A DNA stretch of 64,000 nucleotides from Neodontobutis hainanensis (lineage: Eukaryota > Chordata > Actinopteri > Gobiiformes > Odontobutidae). The notes beneath the pieces were generated by a model. That model was not told where the DNA came from, ran no database searches, and saw only the letters and a program-made list of their open reading frames with translations. Shown here piece after piece: positions 38,601 to 51,200 of the stretch (position 1 is the stretch's first letter; each line of letters opens with the position of its first letter). Location: assembly GCA_024349245.1 (NCBI GenBank), contig JALDNG010000048.1, positions 7,788,501 to 7,852,500 on the forward strand. Direction: 5' to 3'. Position numbers and translations under genes: made by a program.

Positions 38601-41600
38601 GGAGGTGGAGGAAGTACAACCACCTCCTTTTTAGTTGGTGCTTCTGGCACTTTAAAATAAATAGGACTATGTCAGATTGAAGGCTAACTAACACTGGCAG
38701 ATATTTTTGGTCAAATCAGACAGAATCTGCAGTCCACACGCTAAATTGTTAAAGAGGTTAGTTTTGACATTTGTGGCCAAGAATAAAAAAGTCACATGTT
38801 TAGTCTAAGACACTTTAAGACAGACAAGACAGTTAAAGATGAAAGTCTGTGGGAGATAAAGTCAAACTCCAAAGATGCTCAATACCTTTCTTAGGAGCTT
38901 CCTTTGGAGCAGGAACTGGCTCTGGTTTGGGTTTTTTAATGGGTTCTGGTTTTGGCACTTCTTGTGGCTCTGGTTCCTTTTCTTCAGGCTTTTTCACAGC
39001 TGGTTGTGGTTCCGGTTTTGGTGTTTCTGGTTCTGGTTTCTTCACTGCAGGTTCCAATCTAGGCACTTCCTCTTTGGGTTTCTCTGGTTTCTTTGGCTTT
39101 GTTTTGGGAGGTTCTGGTTCAGGCTGGACCTTTGCCTCTTCAGGGACTTAAAACAACATTTGATGAACAAACCAACTAATTAAGAAACGAGCAGAAAGAT
39201 TGAGGACAAACAGTAATTTTAAGATTCGCTTCTACATTTGAAGCTGGGTGAGCACTTACAGCCACATAAACAGTTAGACAGTCAAAAAGACGTGACACAA
39301 GACAGGAGGTACCTTTAGTTGGCGCTGTCACTGGCTTCTTCACTGTTGCTGGTTTAGCTTCAGGTTCTAGCTCCACTTTGGCTGCTGGTTTAGCCTTCGG
39401 TTCTGGTTCAGGTTTCAGCTCAGGCTTAGGCTTAGGCTCTGGTTCAGCCTTGGGTTTAGGTTTGGCTTTGGGCTCAGGTTCAGTCACAGGGGCCGCTGTT
39501 TTGGGCTCAGTTGGTGCCTTAGGTTCAGGCACATCTTCAAGTAACCAACACAAATGTCAGCCAGCATTAGCATTAGAGCAATCAAGAGTAAACAAGTAAG
39601 AGACACAAGGAGAAGAGTGTCATGAGGTAAGGTTACGTGACACATGACGATTAAGAAGCTCTAAAGCTATAGAGCAAAGTCATTTGTTACTATGGTAAAA
39701 AACATAAATAGTGTAACTGTACATGTATCATCATGTATCAGGGCTGAATGATATTAGGGAATAACTTGAGCTATCTGTTGATGATATGAGTGGATATATT
39801 TAACTTTCTTCCATGTTTTTGTATCGACTTGAATTGGATCAAAACAATGGAAAGTGAAGACAGAGCTCTAGATTAACTTTCACTTGTGCAACACGTGACA
39901 CTGACGTTCTCATTTGTTTGTACCACAACACCGTTCTGTATTGATGATATTGTGCAACAGATATTTTTGTAATATTATGTGCATTCCTAATTTCAAAGGC
40001 GTTAATAAATAATTAGGCCAGACATTAGCTTACTGGCTACTTTGCAAAAGTCAGTAAAAGTCAGTAAAAGTGAGCTATTGCAACATCTTCACTATTAGTC
40101 ATGCTTGAACAACTTGATCTAATAGACAAAGAGAAGTGTCAAACTTTTTTTCACTAATACATTTATAAGGATCTAAACGGTCCTGTTTGCATTATGTAAT
40201 ACTGACAAAGATGAAAAAAATGTGAAAAAGACAGACTTAAGAGGTTAGGAGCCAAAAAGCTGTGATTAAAATGAAGCCATGGCTGGACAGGAAGTATAAC
40301 ACTGCAGTGTACCTTTTGTTGGAAATTCTGGCTTCTGTTTCGGAGCGGCAGGTTTCTTAACTTCCTCGGGTTCTTTTTTAAGAGACATTGACATGCATTA
40401 AAAGACATATCAAGGAAACAAAAAAAACGAGACAAAAATATGTAGGTGTTAAGAGGATGTAACATGAAAGTAGTTGTGAAGGTAGCTACAGTAAATAGAA
40501 TGTGGAAGCTCAGTAAGAAATAGTCTACCTTTAACAGCAGGGAGCTCTTTTTTCTCTGGGACTGAAACTACAGGGACCTTTTCTTCCACTGGCTTTTTGG
40601 GTTCTGGGACTTAAAAAATTAATATACAATAAGGAAACATAGAACCACCAAGACATCACAGCACTTATTTTAGTTGTAATAGTTGTTTAGTTGTAGTGAG
40701 ATATTACACAAAAAAATCTGATCTTTTAAGTCTTTATTGAACACACTCATTCAACTTTCAAAATGGCAGCGGAAAAAGTAGCTCCTCTGAAAGCTCTTTC
40801 TGGCCAAACTACTGCCATTTTGAATGTTTGTCAATACCCTTGACTTAGATACAGATCAGATCAAATTTTAAGACAAATCTATTCAGAAAACAGTACAATT
40901 TCAAAAGGTTCACATACTATTTCTTCCCATTGTACAACATTGAGATTATATCAGGTACCTTTAGGAGGTGAAGGTTCTTTCACAGCTGCTTTGGGCTTTT
41001 CTTCAAGTTGCTCAGCTTTTAAAAGACACCGGTTGTTTTATTGTCACATTGCAATTAAAAGATGCTGTGCATTTGCAAAAGCACAAAGGCTCAGCGGAAA
41101 ATAAAGAGGCAGGAAAGAAACAAAGAGGGGCAAGATGGCAATATTCTTAAGAGGGGAAATTATTATGAAGCAAAAAAAAAATAAGTTGATTTTAGTAAGA
41201 GAGGAAGAGTGATTGAGATGGTTTTAAGGACAGAGCAGTAAGCGGCAAAAGCGCTAAGACATATTTATCTTGGCAGGTACCTTTAGGTGGCATTTTTTCT
41301 CGCGTTTCCACTTTGGTAGTTTCCACTGTTTCCTCAATGGCAACTCTGGCAGCTGAGGGAATAAAACACACAGAGCAATGAAGGTTAAAAAGATGAACAG
41401 ATAGATATTCATTGGAGTAAAAACACAAAGACAGTTGGGGAGAAGAAGGAAGAAGAGTGAAAAGTGCGAAAGATAGCGTGTTTTACAGTTTCATCTAATG
41501 GTCTAATACCTTGAGCTGCGGAAACCTGCTTTGTTACAGACTCCTCTGTCCAGCTCTGAAACTCGACTAAAGAAGTGACAAAACACAACAAACGTGAGGC

Positions 41601-42148
41601 AAACACGGTTCTGTTCCAAAAAAAACCTCAACGTCACTTGACAGTTTCAACAAGCTTGCCTTCTCACAGAAAAGTTATATTTCACAATGTTGGAGTTTAC
41701 ACTGAAAACTCTACAGGCTTATTAGGTTTTATACTTTTTGGCACAATATGTGCTGTGACCCCTACTGTCAATAATCTAAATAAGTGCTTCAGATCCCAAT
41801 CATAAGAAGGCAAACTTTGACTGTAAAATGGCAAAGTAGACTCAATGAAGATGAATGTCCAATGTAATGAAGATGAAAGTTAAATGATTAAAGATGATAA
41901 TGAAAGCTGAAGAGTTAAACAAGAAAAAGAATTTAACGTGAACACTCAATGTCACAAAAGGTTAAGAATTTTTTTTAATGGTGGGATGAAAGATGTTAGT
42001 GATGCTGTGAAAATGATCCTTCGGATGAGATGGTTAAGGTTGAATGAAGCCATAGTGAAAGATGTATTGTTTACCTCTTTGCTCTACCTCCTCTTCGTAG
42101 TGATAAGAATACTCCGCTGTTTCTTGAACTGAAAGGAATGGTTTTATT

Positions 42149-42232
<84 letters not shown>

Positions 42233-45200
42233 TACAGTGTAAGAGGTATAAGGGTTTTTAGAGTACTTTCAAGATTTGGTGTTTTGTTTGTTAGTTTGTC
42301 AGTATCGAAGGGATACAATATGTACAATATGTATACCTCTTTGTTTCATTTCCTCTTCATATTGATAGAACTCGGACGATTCTTAAAAAAGACAAAGCAA
42401 AACCCGTTGATTGTAATGAAAAGCTGATGAAAATGAGTAAGATTTTGGGATATATTTAGAGACGACAAAAGATTTAGTTTTGGCAGTTTTTGGTTAAGAG
42501 TTTCTCGGCCTTACCTTGAATTGCAACAGATGAAGGCACTTCGGGCCTCTGAACGGACGAGTCTGGGACATCTACATAACACGAAATATGGCTTATTCAC
42601 GCAATTTGGGTTCAGAGACATACATAATTTTATTGAAGATAGATAAAGTCACTACTAATGTTAGAATGTTCAAAACAGTTTAGAAATTCCTCTTGTTCTA
42701 TTAGTTGTTAATTGAGTTATTTTATTTGAAAAACATCTTAAATTATAAAAGTATTCCAGCAAAGAATGTAGTTAAAAACGACAAGTATGCTGATGATAAT
42801 ACTAAAAATTCTGGCAAAAAAGAGTGGAACACAATGAGCATACCTTGATAAAAAACTTGTAAACGTTTTTACTGTATTTTCCTTACAGTAAAATTCAAAC
42901 AACCACAGCTGCATTTGCTGTAATATAGTTAGTTCTGCTTATATACATTTTTTTATTTAAAATTAACAGTAACAACATGATTCTATACTATAATACTGAA
43001 AAACAGACCCAGATAAAATCTGGTTCCCAGTTTTTTGTTTTTTCTTTATTTTTTTTACCCGCAAAATTAAAAGGTTGCTGATGCCACAACAATATGCTTA
43101 TTCTTCTTAAGTGAGCACTGTCTCTTAGGCTTTTTTTTAAAATGAGAATTTCCTATTGTTGTTAAAGGTTGTTAAGGGCCCGTGAAAATACTTACCGAGA
43201 GGCACCATGGCTAATTCAATCTCTGTAAAAAGGGGAAGAGTGAAGAAGGTGTTACAGACCCAAAGAGACAAAAGTTGAACAGTTGAGCAGATAAAGTGGT
43301 GTCTGACTAGGGACTGTACCTTTGCCAGACAAATAAAGCTCAGCTGTGCTCTTAGCCTCTCCTCTGGGCTCCAACCTCACAATCACTGAGTATACGCCTA
43401 CATGGGATTAGTAATGAAGACACTCGATTTAGAAAAAAACAGTGATGATGGGGAGAAAAAAATCTATTGGGCTCTTTCAAGGAGACCGTTCGCGCTCTAC
43501 ACACCTTCATCTTCAATGGTCACGTTTCGGATAACCATGAAATGTCTTCGACCCTCGCTTCGGAAGTTATATTTAGGGCTCTCTTTCAGTTCCCACGTGT
43601 CTTTGTACCACGAAACAATAGCGTTGTCGAAGGACACCTCGCACTCGAAGGTGGCTGACTGCCGCTCATTGACTTCAACGTTGTGGATACGTTTGGTGAA
43701 ATGAATTTGTTCGGCTAAAACAGATACAGATGTGTGAGTGTTTGAAGGGTCACAGCTGGGAGGTGAATGACACAACAGTAGAATAAATGACAGCGGTAGT
43801 TTGCACTGACACAACATCCAAATGGTTAGAACAACCCAGTCTCTGAGTGGGCTCTGCAAATCACTAATACACAGGATAACAATGTTTCTGGAAGAGACAT
43901 TATTAAATAAACGTTCCTTTTTTTTTTCTTTATTTCTTTTTTTTTTTTTTTTTTTTTTACAAAATTTGGTGTTTTTAACCAGATTGAAGCAAATTTCAGA
44001 AAAAATAAGTGCACAATGTAATCTTTTCCACTTCAGGTCAACAGATATGGTGACATATTATAAATTATTATCTTGCATCATGTTGAAGAAAATATTGTTA
44101 TTCCAGGTATTATTGAGCCTGGGTTGTGTTAGAAATGATGATCACAAAGGTTGTTATTGTCGCTGAGAATGGTTGTAAGAATACAGATGAGATGATGAGT
44201 TTGTGTTTTGAAAGATGATCCAAGAACATTGTTAAGATAGAGTAATAGAAATCCATAAAAAGTAAAAAAGAGGGTAAATTCCAAATCTTGTGCATTAGTC
44301 TCACAGTTTGATAGGGGGGAGTCGAAAGAGGTTAGTAAACTGGCAGAAGAAGTTGGCAGGGCAGCTTTTCCGGGTACAAACCTTCAACCCAGAGTTCAGC
44401 GGAGGACTCGAGGTGCTGGTATCTGCAGGTGTAACGGCCCTGGTCTTCGGGCTTCAGGTCAGTGATCAGGAGCTTCTGAACCTTGTGTATGACCTCAGAC
44501 TTGTACCTGCCCTTCATCTCTAACTGCTTGCCATTTTTGTACCACTGTGCCTCAACATTAGGGATGGACAACTGACAAGACAGAGTGCACGACTGGCCTT
44601 TCTTACCCGAAGTGTCTTGCAGGTGCTTCTCAACTTCCGCCTCTGAAAGACAAGAAAAACAATTTGTAGAGTTTATTTTATTTAAATTTTTTTAACGTTT
44701 GTGTACTAACCGGTGACGGTGAGCTTAGCGCTGGAAATGTGTGGCCCACAGACCACGCGGTAGTTGCCCTGATCTGACGACTGGCACTTCTTGATTTTGA
44801 GCAGATGACGGTCACCGCTGATGCTAATGTTGTATTTCTCATTGGTGTCCAGCTTCTGGGTGCCTTTGTACCAGGACAGAGTGATCTCCGGGTAGTTGAT
44901 CTTGACTTCGCACTCGAACACGGCCTCTTTGTCAGTGAACGCGAAGTGATCAGAGATGTCCTTCACCACAGTTACAGGCTGCAATATTCAAATAGTATGA
45001 CTTGTTAGTTTTTATAATTTAGAGCACATTTTTAGGGAAAGTTAATCTGTACCTCTGTTCTCTCCATCCTCTTCTGCAGGTCGGCCACCAGTCGTGCCAT
45101 GTCCTCGTCTGACTCTCTGTCTCCACGTTCCAGTTCCGGTCTTCCACTTTCTTCGCCCTTCTCCTTTTTGAGCTGCTCAATGGCCTGCAGCAGTCCTCTG

Positions 45201-48200
45201 TAGTCAGTGATGCCATACATTCTGGCGTATTTCTCGTACTCTTTGGGGTCAACGTTTCTCAACAGTTCAACAATGTCTATGTCCTTCTCCTCCTTTGGAC
45301 TCTTCTGCTTAGACGGTGTCCTAAGAATAAAAAAAAACACTTTTAAATAAAAGCCATGTGTTGAAGCTTCCATTAACTCTTCCACCGATTTCTCTAAATC
45401 TCACTTCTTCAGTTTGGCTCTGAGGTCTCCCTCGAGTGGTGCACTATCCTTCTTCTCATCCACATGCATGTCGGCGCTGCACTCGATCTCTCCGTGTTTG
45501 TTGGAGGCAACGCAACGGTATTGCCCCGAGTCGGACTTGGTCACCTCTTTAATTTCCAGCTTGGACACCTCACCCTTCTGCTCAATGGAGATGCGTCCGC
45601 CATGTGTCACCTGCCTCCACTTACCCTTCATCCACTTGACGTTGGGGATGGGGTCGCCGCCCACTTTGGCAATGAAGGTTGCAGTGCCCTCTGAGAGACA
45701 ACCAGACAAATTTTAGGACAGTCATATTGAAGAGAACTGGCCCACATAAATGGGCAGAAATAAGGATTATTTAAATGGAATAAAAATTATTATGTTGTGG
45801 TTTGTTACAAGTATGTGCTGTGCGTCTTACTTTCTATGACATGGATAGTCTTTGGCTCCTCCACAAAGTACAGATTGTCAAGCTTTTTGGGCGGCGCAGC
45901 GGCAGGAGCTTCAGCTGGAGCTGGTGCAGCTCCTGGTTTCTCTGCAAAGCAATGAAACAGTGGGAAATGATAACACTATTCATTTAATTTAAATTCTAAC
46001 ATAACACATACAAACAGATGATCACCAATTATTTGTTCAAAACAGAAATGTCAAAAGAGATTTATTTTATAAAGATTTAGTCTACTGAAGCCAGACTGGA
46101 CTTAGAACTGTCCAAACCACTCACAGCTTTACCTTTTACTGTGACCTTAGTTTTGCTAAAGTCGCTGCCTGCCTCATTGGAGGCTTTGCACAGGTAATCC
46201 CCCGCGTCATGCCTAGAGGCGGAGCTTATTTCGAGACAGGCCATGCCGTCCGAGAAGGTTATCTTGGAGCTACCAGATGACACAAGGTCCTTCCGGTCCT
46301 TCATCCACTGTATTTTCAGAGGAGCAGAGCCGCGCACGTGGCAGCGCAGACTAAGTTTATCGCCCTCGTCCAGGGATACGGGCTTAAGTGGGACGTCAAA
46401 CACCGGAGGCTTCTTGGCCTCTGCAGGAAGGAGTGAGGGGTATTGTTTGTGGTAAGTTTCAAACTAAAACAACTAATTTCTGATGGATTCCTAAAAAACT
46501 GTTTCCTACAAAATATACAATATATTCCACCTAGCACAAGTTAACATGTTGTTCACTTTGTTTTTCATTATGTTAAGGTTAATTAGCAAAAAATAAATAT
46601 TTACTGCTCAATCCTTTTCAATTCTTTTAGAAATAATACCTATTCTGAAACATTAACTAAAACCCAAACCCACCAGAAATGCCAACAGTGACATCACAAG
46701 AGTCTTTCCCAGCCTCATTTGAAGCATGGCAGGTGTATCTTCCACTGTCGGTCATGTGGCTGCTCTTGATGCACAACACAGCCACATTACTCTTAAAGCT
46801 GATGTCATATTTGTCAGAGCTGAAGATCTCAGTGTTGTCTTTGAACCAGCTGACCGACATTGGCTGCGAACCTGTCAGCCGGCCCTCAATTTTTACCAGT
46901 TTACCCTCTGTGTCCTCAATGTTCTCTGAGGGCTTTTTGGTGAACATTGGAGGGTTTTTACGTTCTGAATTAAGAAGGGGAAAGAAATAACTGTAAGGAA
47001 AAGGAAGTGATGTTGTTTTACACAAAAGCATCGCCCCAAAAAGAGCTTCAAGAGAGGGCTGTAAAGAGGAATGTGACCCCGGAGCAAATACCTTTAACAG
47101 CGATGTCAGCAGAGCAAGAGTCCTTCCCCATGTCATTAGAGGCATGACAGAAGTATCTGCCTGTGTCGGCTTTGTCTGCCTTCACAATGGTCAAGTAGGC
47201 AGTGTTATCCACAAAACTTATTTTATAATTTCCCCCAGTGCGGATATCTTTATGATCTTTGGACCATGTGACTTTAATGGGGGCAGAGCCAGACATGTGA
47301 CACTCCAGGTCAATGCTGTCGCCCATTGTCACTTCTTTGGGGGACAGTTTCCTGTCAAACACTGGAGGGTAGCGTGGCTCTGCAGAGTTCATAAAAAGGT
47401 TGGAACGACAAGAGATTTTAACACAAAACAGGAAAATCTCAAAATAGAAAAAAGACAAAGAAGACATACATTTAGTAAAAAAATACAAATGGCTACAATT
47501 TCTCATAATCATTCCTCCAAATTAAGTGATTTATTTAGAAAAACTTGATTATATTTTGTTTCTTTTTTATAAAAATAAATGAGCATTGTTGCTTTATTGG
47601 AAATGAACTGTAGTAAATACACGTGTAGTAGAAGTTATGTTTATGTTGATTGAGAAACTTGGTCAAGACTGTGTGAACCTGTCTCCTAAACCTTATATTA
47701 AGAGTGTACTCCTCCACAAACCTTGCAGAGTGAGTTTGGCTCTGCAGGAGGCTGAGCCTACACTGTTGGTGGCCACACATGTGTACTCCCCAGAGTGTTT
47801 CATCTCTCCATGGCTGATCTGCAGCACAGCTGTGTTATCATCATACAGCATCGAGAACTCTCCTCCCTTCTTAAGAGGTTCACCATCCTTCATCCATGAA
47901 ACCTCAATGGGTGAGGAGCCGGCAACGCGGCACTCAAACTTAACAGACTGACCCACAGTCTCCTGTAGGCTCGTAATCTTTTTAGGGAATGATGGAGGAG
48001 TTTTGGCCTCTGCAGAAGAGTTTTAAGATGGGTTTATACATAAAACAATTTACACTTTTAAACACATTACACAAAACAAATCAATACATCAATAATAAAT
48101 GTCATGGTACACACCTAGTACATTCAGTTTGCAGTTGGTAGAGGCTGAGCCAATCTTGTTCTCGGCTTTGCAAGTGTACTCTCCAATGTCAGCTTTGGTA

Positions 48201-51200
48201 GCCTTGCTGAGTTTTAGGCAGGCCACGCCTTTGGAGAACTCGACTCTACAGGTGGGACTGGAACGCACCTTTCCGTCAGCCTTAAACCAGGACACCTTTA
48301 TCTCAGGTGTTCCTGCCACCTGACACTTCAGACACACCGCATCTCCAGAAGTCACTTCCATCGGTTCCAGAGACTCAACAAAGTATGGAGGCTCTGCAGG
48401 GGCACAGTTATGACTGTTTCTGTATACTATAACAGTAAGAATGCTTTTTTATGTATAGGTGTGTAGCTAACTAAACAGAACTGACTAAACTGATATCTGT
48501 AGGCACAAAGACATATTGCATTACCTGTATGTTATAATTTTCCTAAAATGCCCAATGAAAGTGAAACTACAGAGAGAACGGATTCATAATACAAAGGTGA
48601 ACTCACCAAGGATGGACACGTTCGCCTCACATGTGTCCTTTCCTGCGTCGTTAGACACTTCGCAAGTGTATTTTCCGGCCGCCTCCTTGTCGTCGGTGCT
48701 CAGACACTCCAGGATGCAAGAGCTCTCGGTGGTAGTAATGTTGTATTTGTAGGAGGCAAAGATCTGCTGGCCGTCTTTGTACCAGTTCACTGTGATCGTA
48801 GGTGTTCCGGTGTATGTGCACTCGAGAGTCAGTGGTTTGCCTTTTTCAACAGACACGTCCTTCAGCCTCTTAACGAAGGCTGCGGGCTCTAAATGACACA
48901 AGACAATTATTAGTTCACAAAAAACTCCCAAAAATATTGCTTTGTTAAAGATTTACTAATGTTAGATTGGTCACAAATACGCCTAATATTCCTAGTTAGT
49001 CTGACCTTTGACCATGAGGTTGACTGGGCAGCTCTCCTTCCCTGCATCGTTACTAATCTGGCAGGTGTATTCTCCAGCGTGGGAGCTGTCCACGTTGTAG
49101 AGCTCCATAACAACCTGGTTGTCCTTCAGGTAGTAGTTGCAGGTCCGCCCTGGGACAATCTCTTTGGCTCCTCTGAACCACTTGAGTTTGAGGGGAGCGC
49201 TCCCCTTCACAATGGCCGAGAAAGTCACAGCGGAGCCAGGCATGGCTTCCACTGGCTGCAGGGGCACCACAAAGGAAGGAGGCTCTACATTAAAAAAAAA
49301 GAGCACATGCAAACGTGTAAGATTGAAAGCCTAAAAATAAAAGGAGTTGCTCAATGAAAATTAATATTTCACTGAAGGTTTATGAGATCGCAAAGTGGTT
49401 ATGGAAAACAATTTGAGCCTAGAAACACACAACTGAGGTTGAATTTCCTAATCTAAAGATCTGCCACACGTTAAAGCAGCACTGTGTAACTTTTGGAGAC
49501 ATTTTAGCGTATTTAGTACAAATACACCATGTGAGGAGACTGCATGTTTTCCCAGTGTTAATGTGGGTTCTCTCCAGGTCTGGAATAATACAAATAGGAC
49601 TCAGTATATTGGCCTGTTTTTGCTCCCTGTATTTGAGTGCCGTAAAGTGCGTCACTAACTCTCGCGAGGTGTCCCTGTCCTGAGGACAGGAAAGTTACAT
49701 TGGATGTTTCTGTCCAGGTGAGGGGGCTGTGTCAGTGAGAAAGGCATAATTCTACTGATCTTATGTAAAAAAAACAACAACTTCAAAATAATTTTGAGAA
49801 TAAATAGTTTGTATATATTTGGCTAAAAGTTACGCCGTGCTGCTTTAAAATACTGACTAAACTTGTTCAATTTATGGTTTAAAGTCCCACATTTGAGTTT
49901 TAAATAGCACAGAGACAGTTTTAGCTGTACTTTCTTAGAACGTCAGGCTGCAAAAACCTAATGCAGGACATGAAAAATGTCAAGTGTTGAATCAAGCACA
50001 TTAAGTGCATTTGATTTAGTTGATTCAGACTTATTGTAGTCAGAAAGAAGAAGTTCTTGTGGCGATCTGTCCTGCAGCTCACTGGTCTCAGATGTCCACT
50101 GGCTGCTCTGTTGTTAAAAAGCCCAATGCAGGGGATTGGTCCATGTTTTTTTACTTAGTCTGGTTGGATTTTGTGAGGGGGCAGAGCCAATAGAAGCACA
50201 TTTTTCAGAGTGGTACTCGAGTAACAAAAACATTGTTGATGAGGCACTCCAAAAGCTACAACATCACACATACCTTTAACAACCAGTGTGGCTGTGGTTT
50301 CACTGGAGCCTGCCTTGTTGACAGCTGTGCATTTGTACGTCCCAGAGTCGGACAGCTTTAGTGTGGGCACCCTCAGAGTACAGTTGTTGTCAGTGAATGA
50401 AATCTCATAGTTAGGTCCGCTCTGAATCTCCTCCCCGTCGTGATACCAGGAGATAGTGAATGGCATGGAACCAGACACTTTGCACTCCATTTCACCAGCT
50501 GTTCCCAACACTGTGTTACAATCCTTCAATGTCCTCGAGAAGGTGGGAGGAATGAGCTTATCTGTCAGGGAGGGAAAGGCCAAATTAGCAGTGTGTAAGG
50601 ATGAGAAAAATAAGGATGCTGCTGTCTACTGCTGGCACTAGAGCTGGATATCACACCCCAATTAGGATTTTCTACTGACAGCAATATTCAATAGAATTCA
50701 ATCCACCAATGTTCAAATAACATCATTAATTTAAAATCTTAATGAATGCCAATTTTTTTTTATGAAATGGGGTTAAAAATGTCTAAATTTCAGACAATAC
50801 CCAGCCCTACTCATCAAACTGGGGAAAAAAAGAAGGAACCAACCTAAAACCGTGAGATTTATTTTACTGAGGTCTTTCCCAACCTCATTCATAACCTCAA
50901 ATGTATATTCTCCAGAGTCCACTTTCTCAGCAGAGAGCACATTCAGGCTGGAAATCATCCGAGAAAATGAGATTTTGTACTTTCTGCCAGAGGCCAACTC
51001 AACACCATCCTTAAACCATTTTGGTGTGAGCTCTGGGGTTCCACACACTTTGACCTCTAGGGCGGCTATATCGCCTGCCGTCACACTCAGTGCCTCAGGT
51101 TTATCCACTATCTTAGCTGGTTCTGTGAACAACAACACAAGGAGCAGAAAACGTTTTGAATTAGACCCTCAGAAGAAGGGTGGAAAAACTGCAAGAGAAA

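Noticed and set aside
38849..39183. Gly/Ser/Phe/Trp-rich plus-strand frames opposite e50-e51
   Set aside because: Antisense of Pro/Lys/Glu repeats; low-complexity shadow.
42034..42327. Minus-strand frame with a long Tyr-Ile repeat
   Set aside because: It is translation of the TA microsatellite plus exon e44. The real exon ends at 42128 by splice site and phase.
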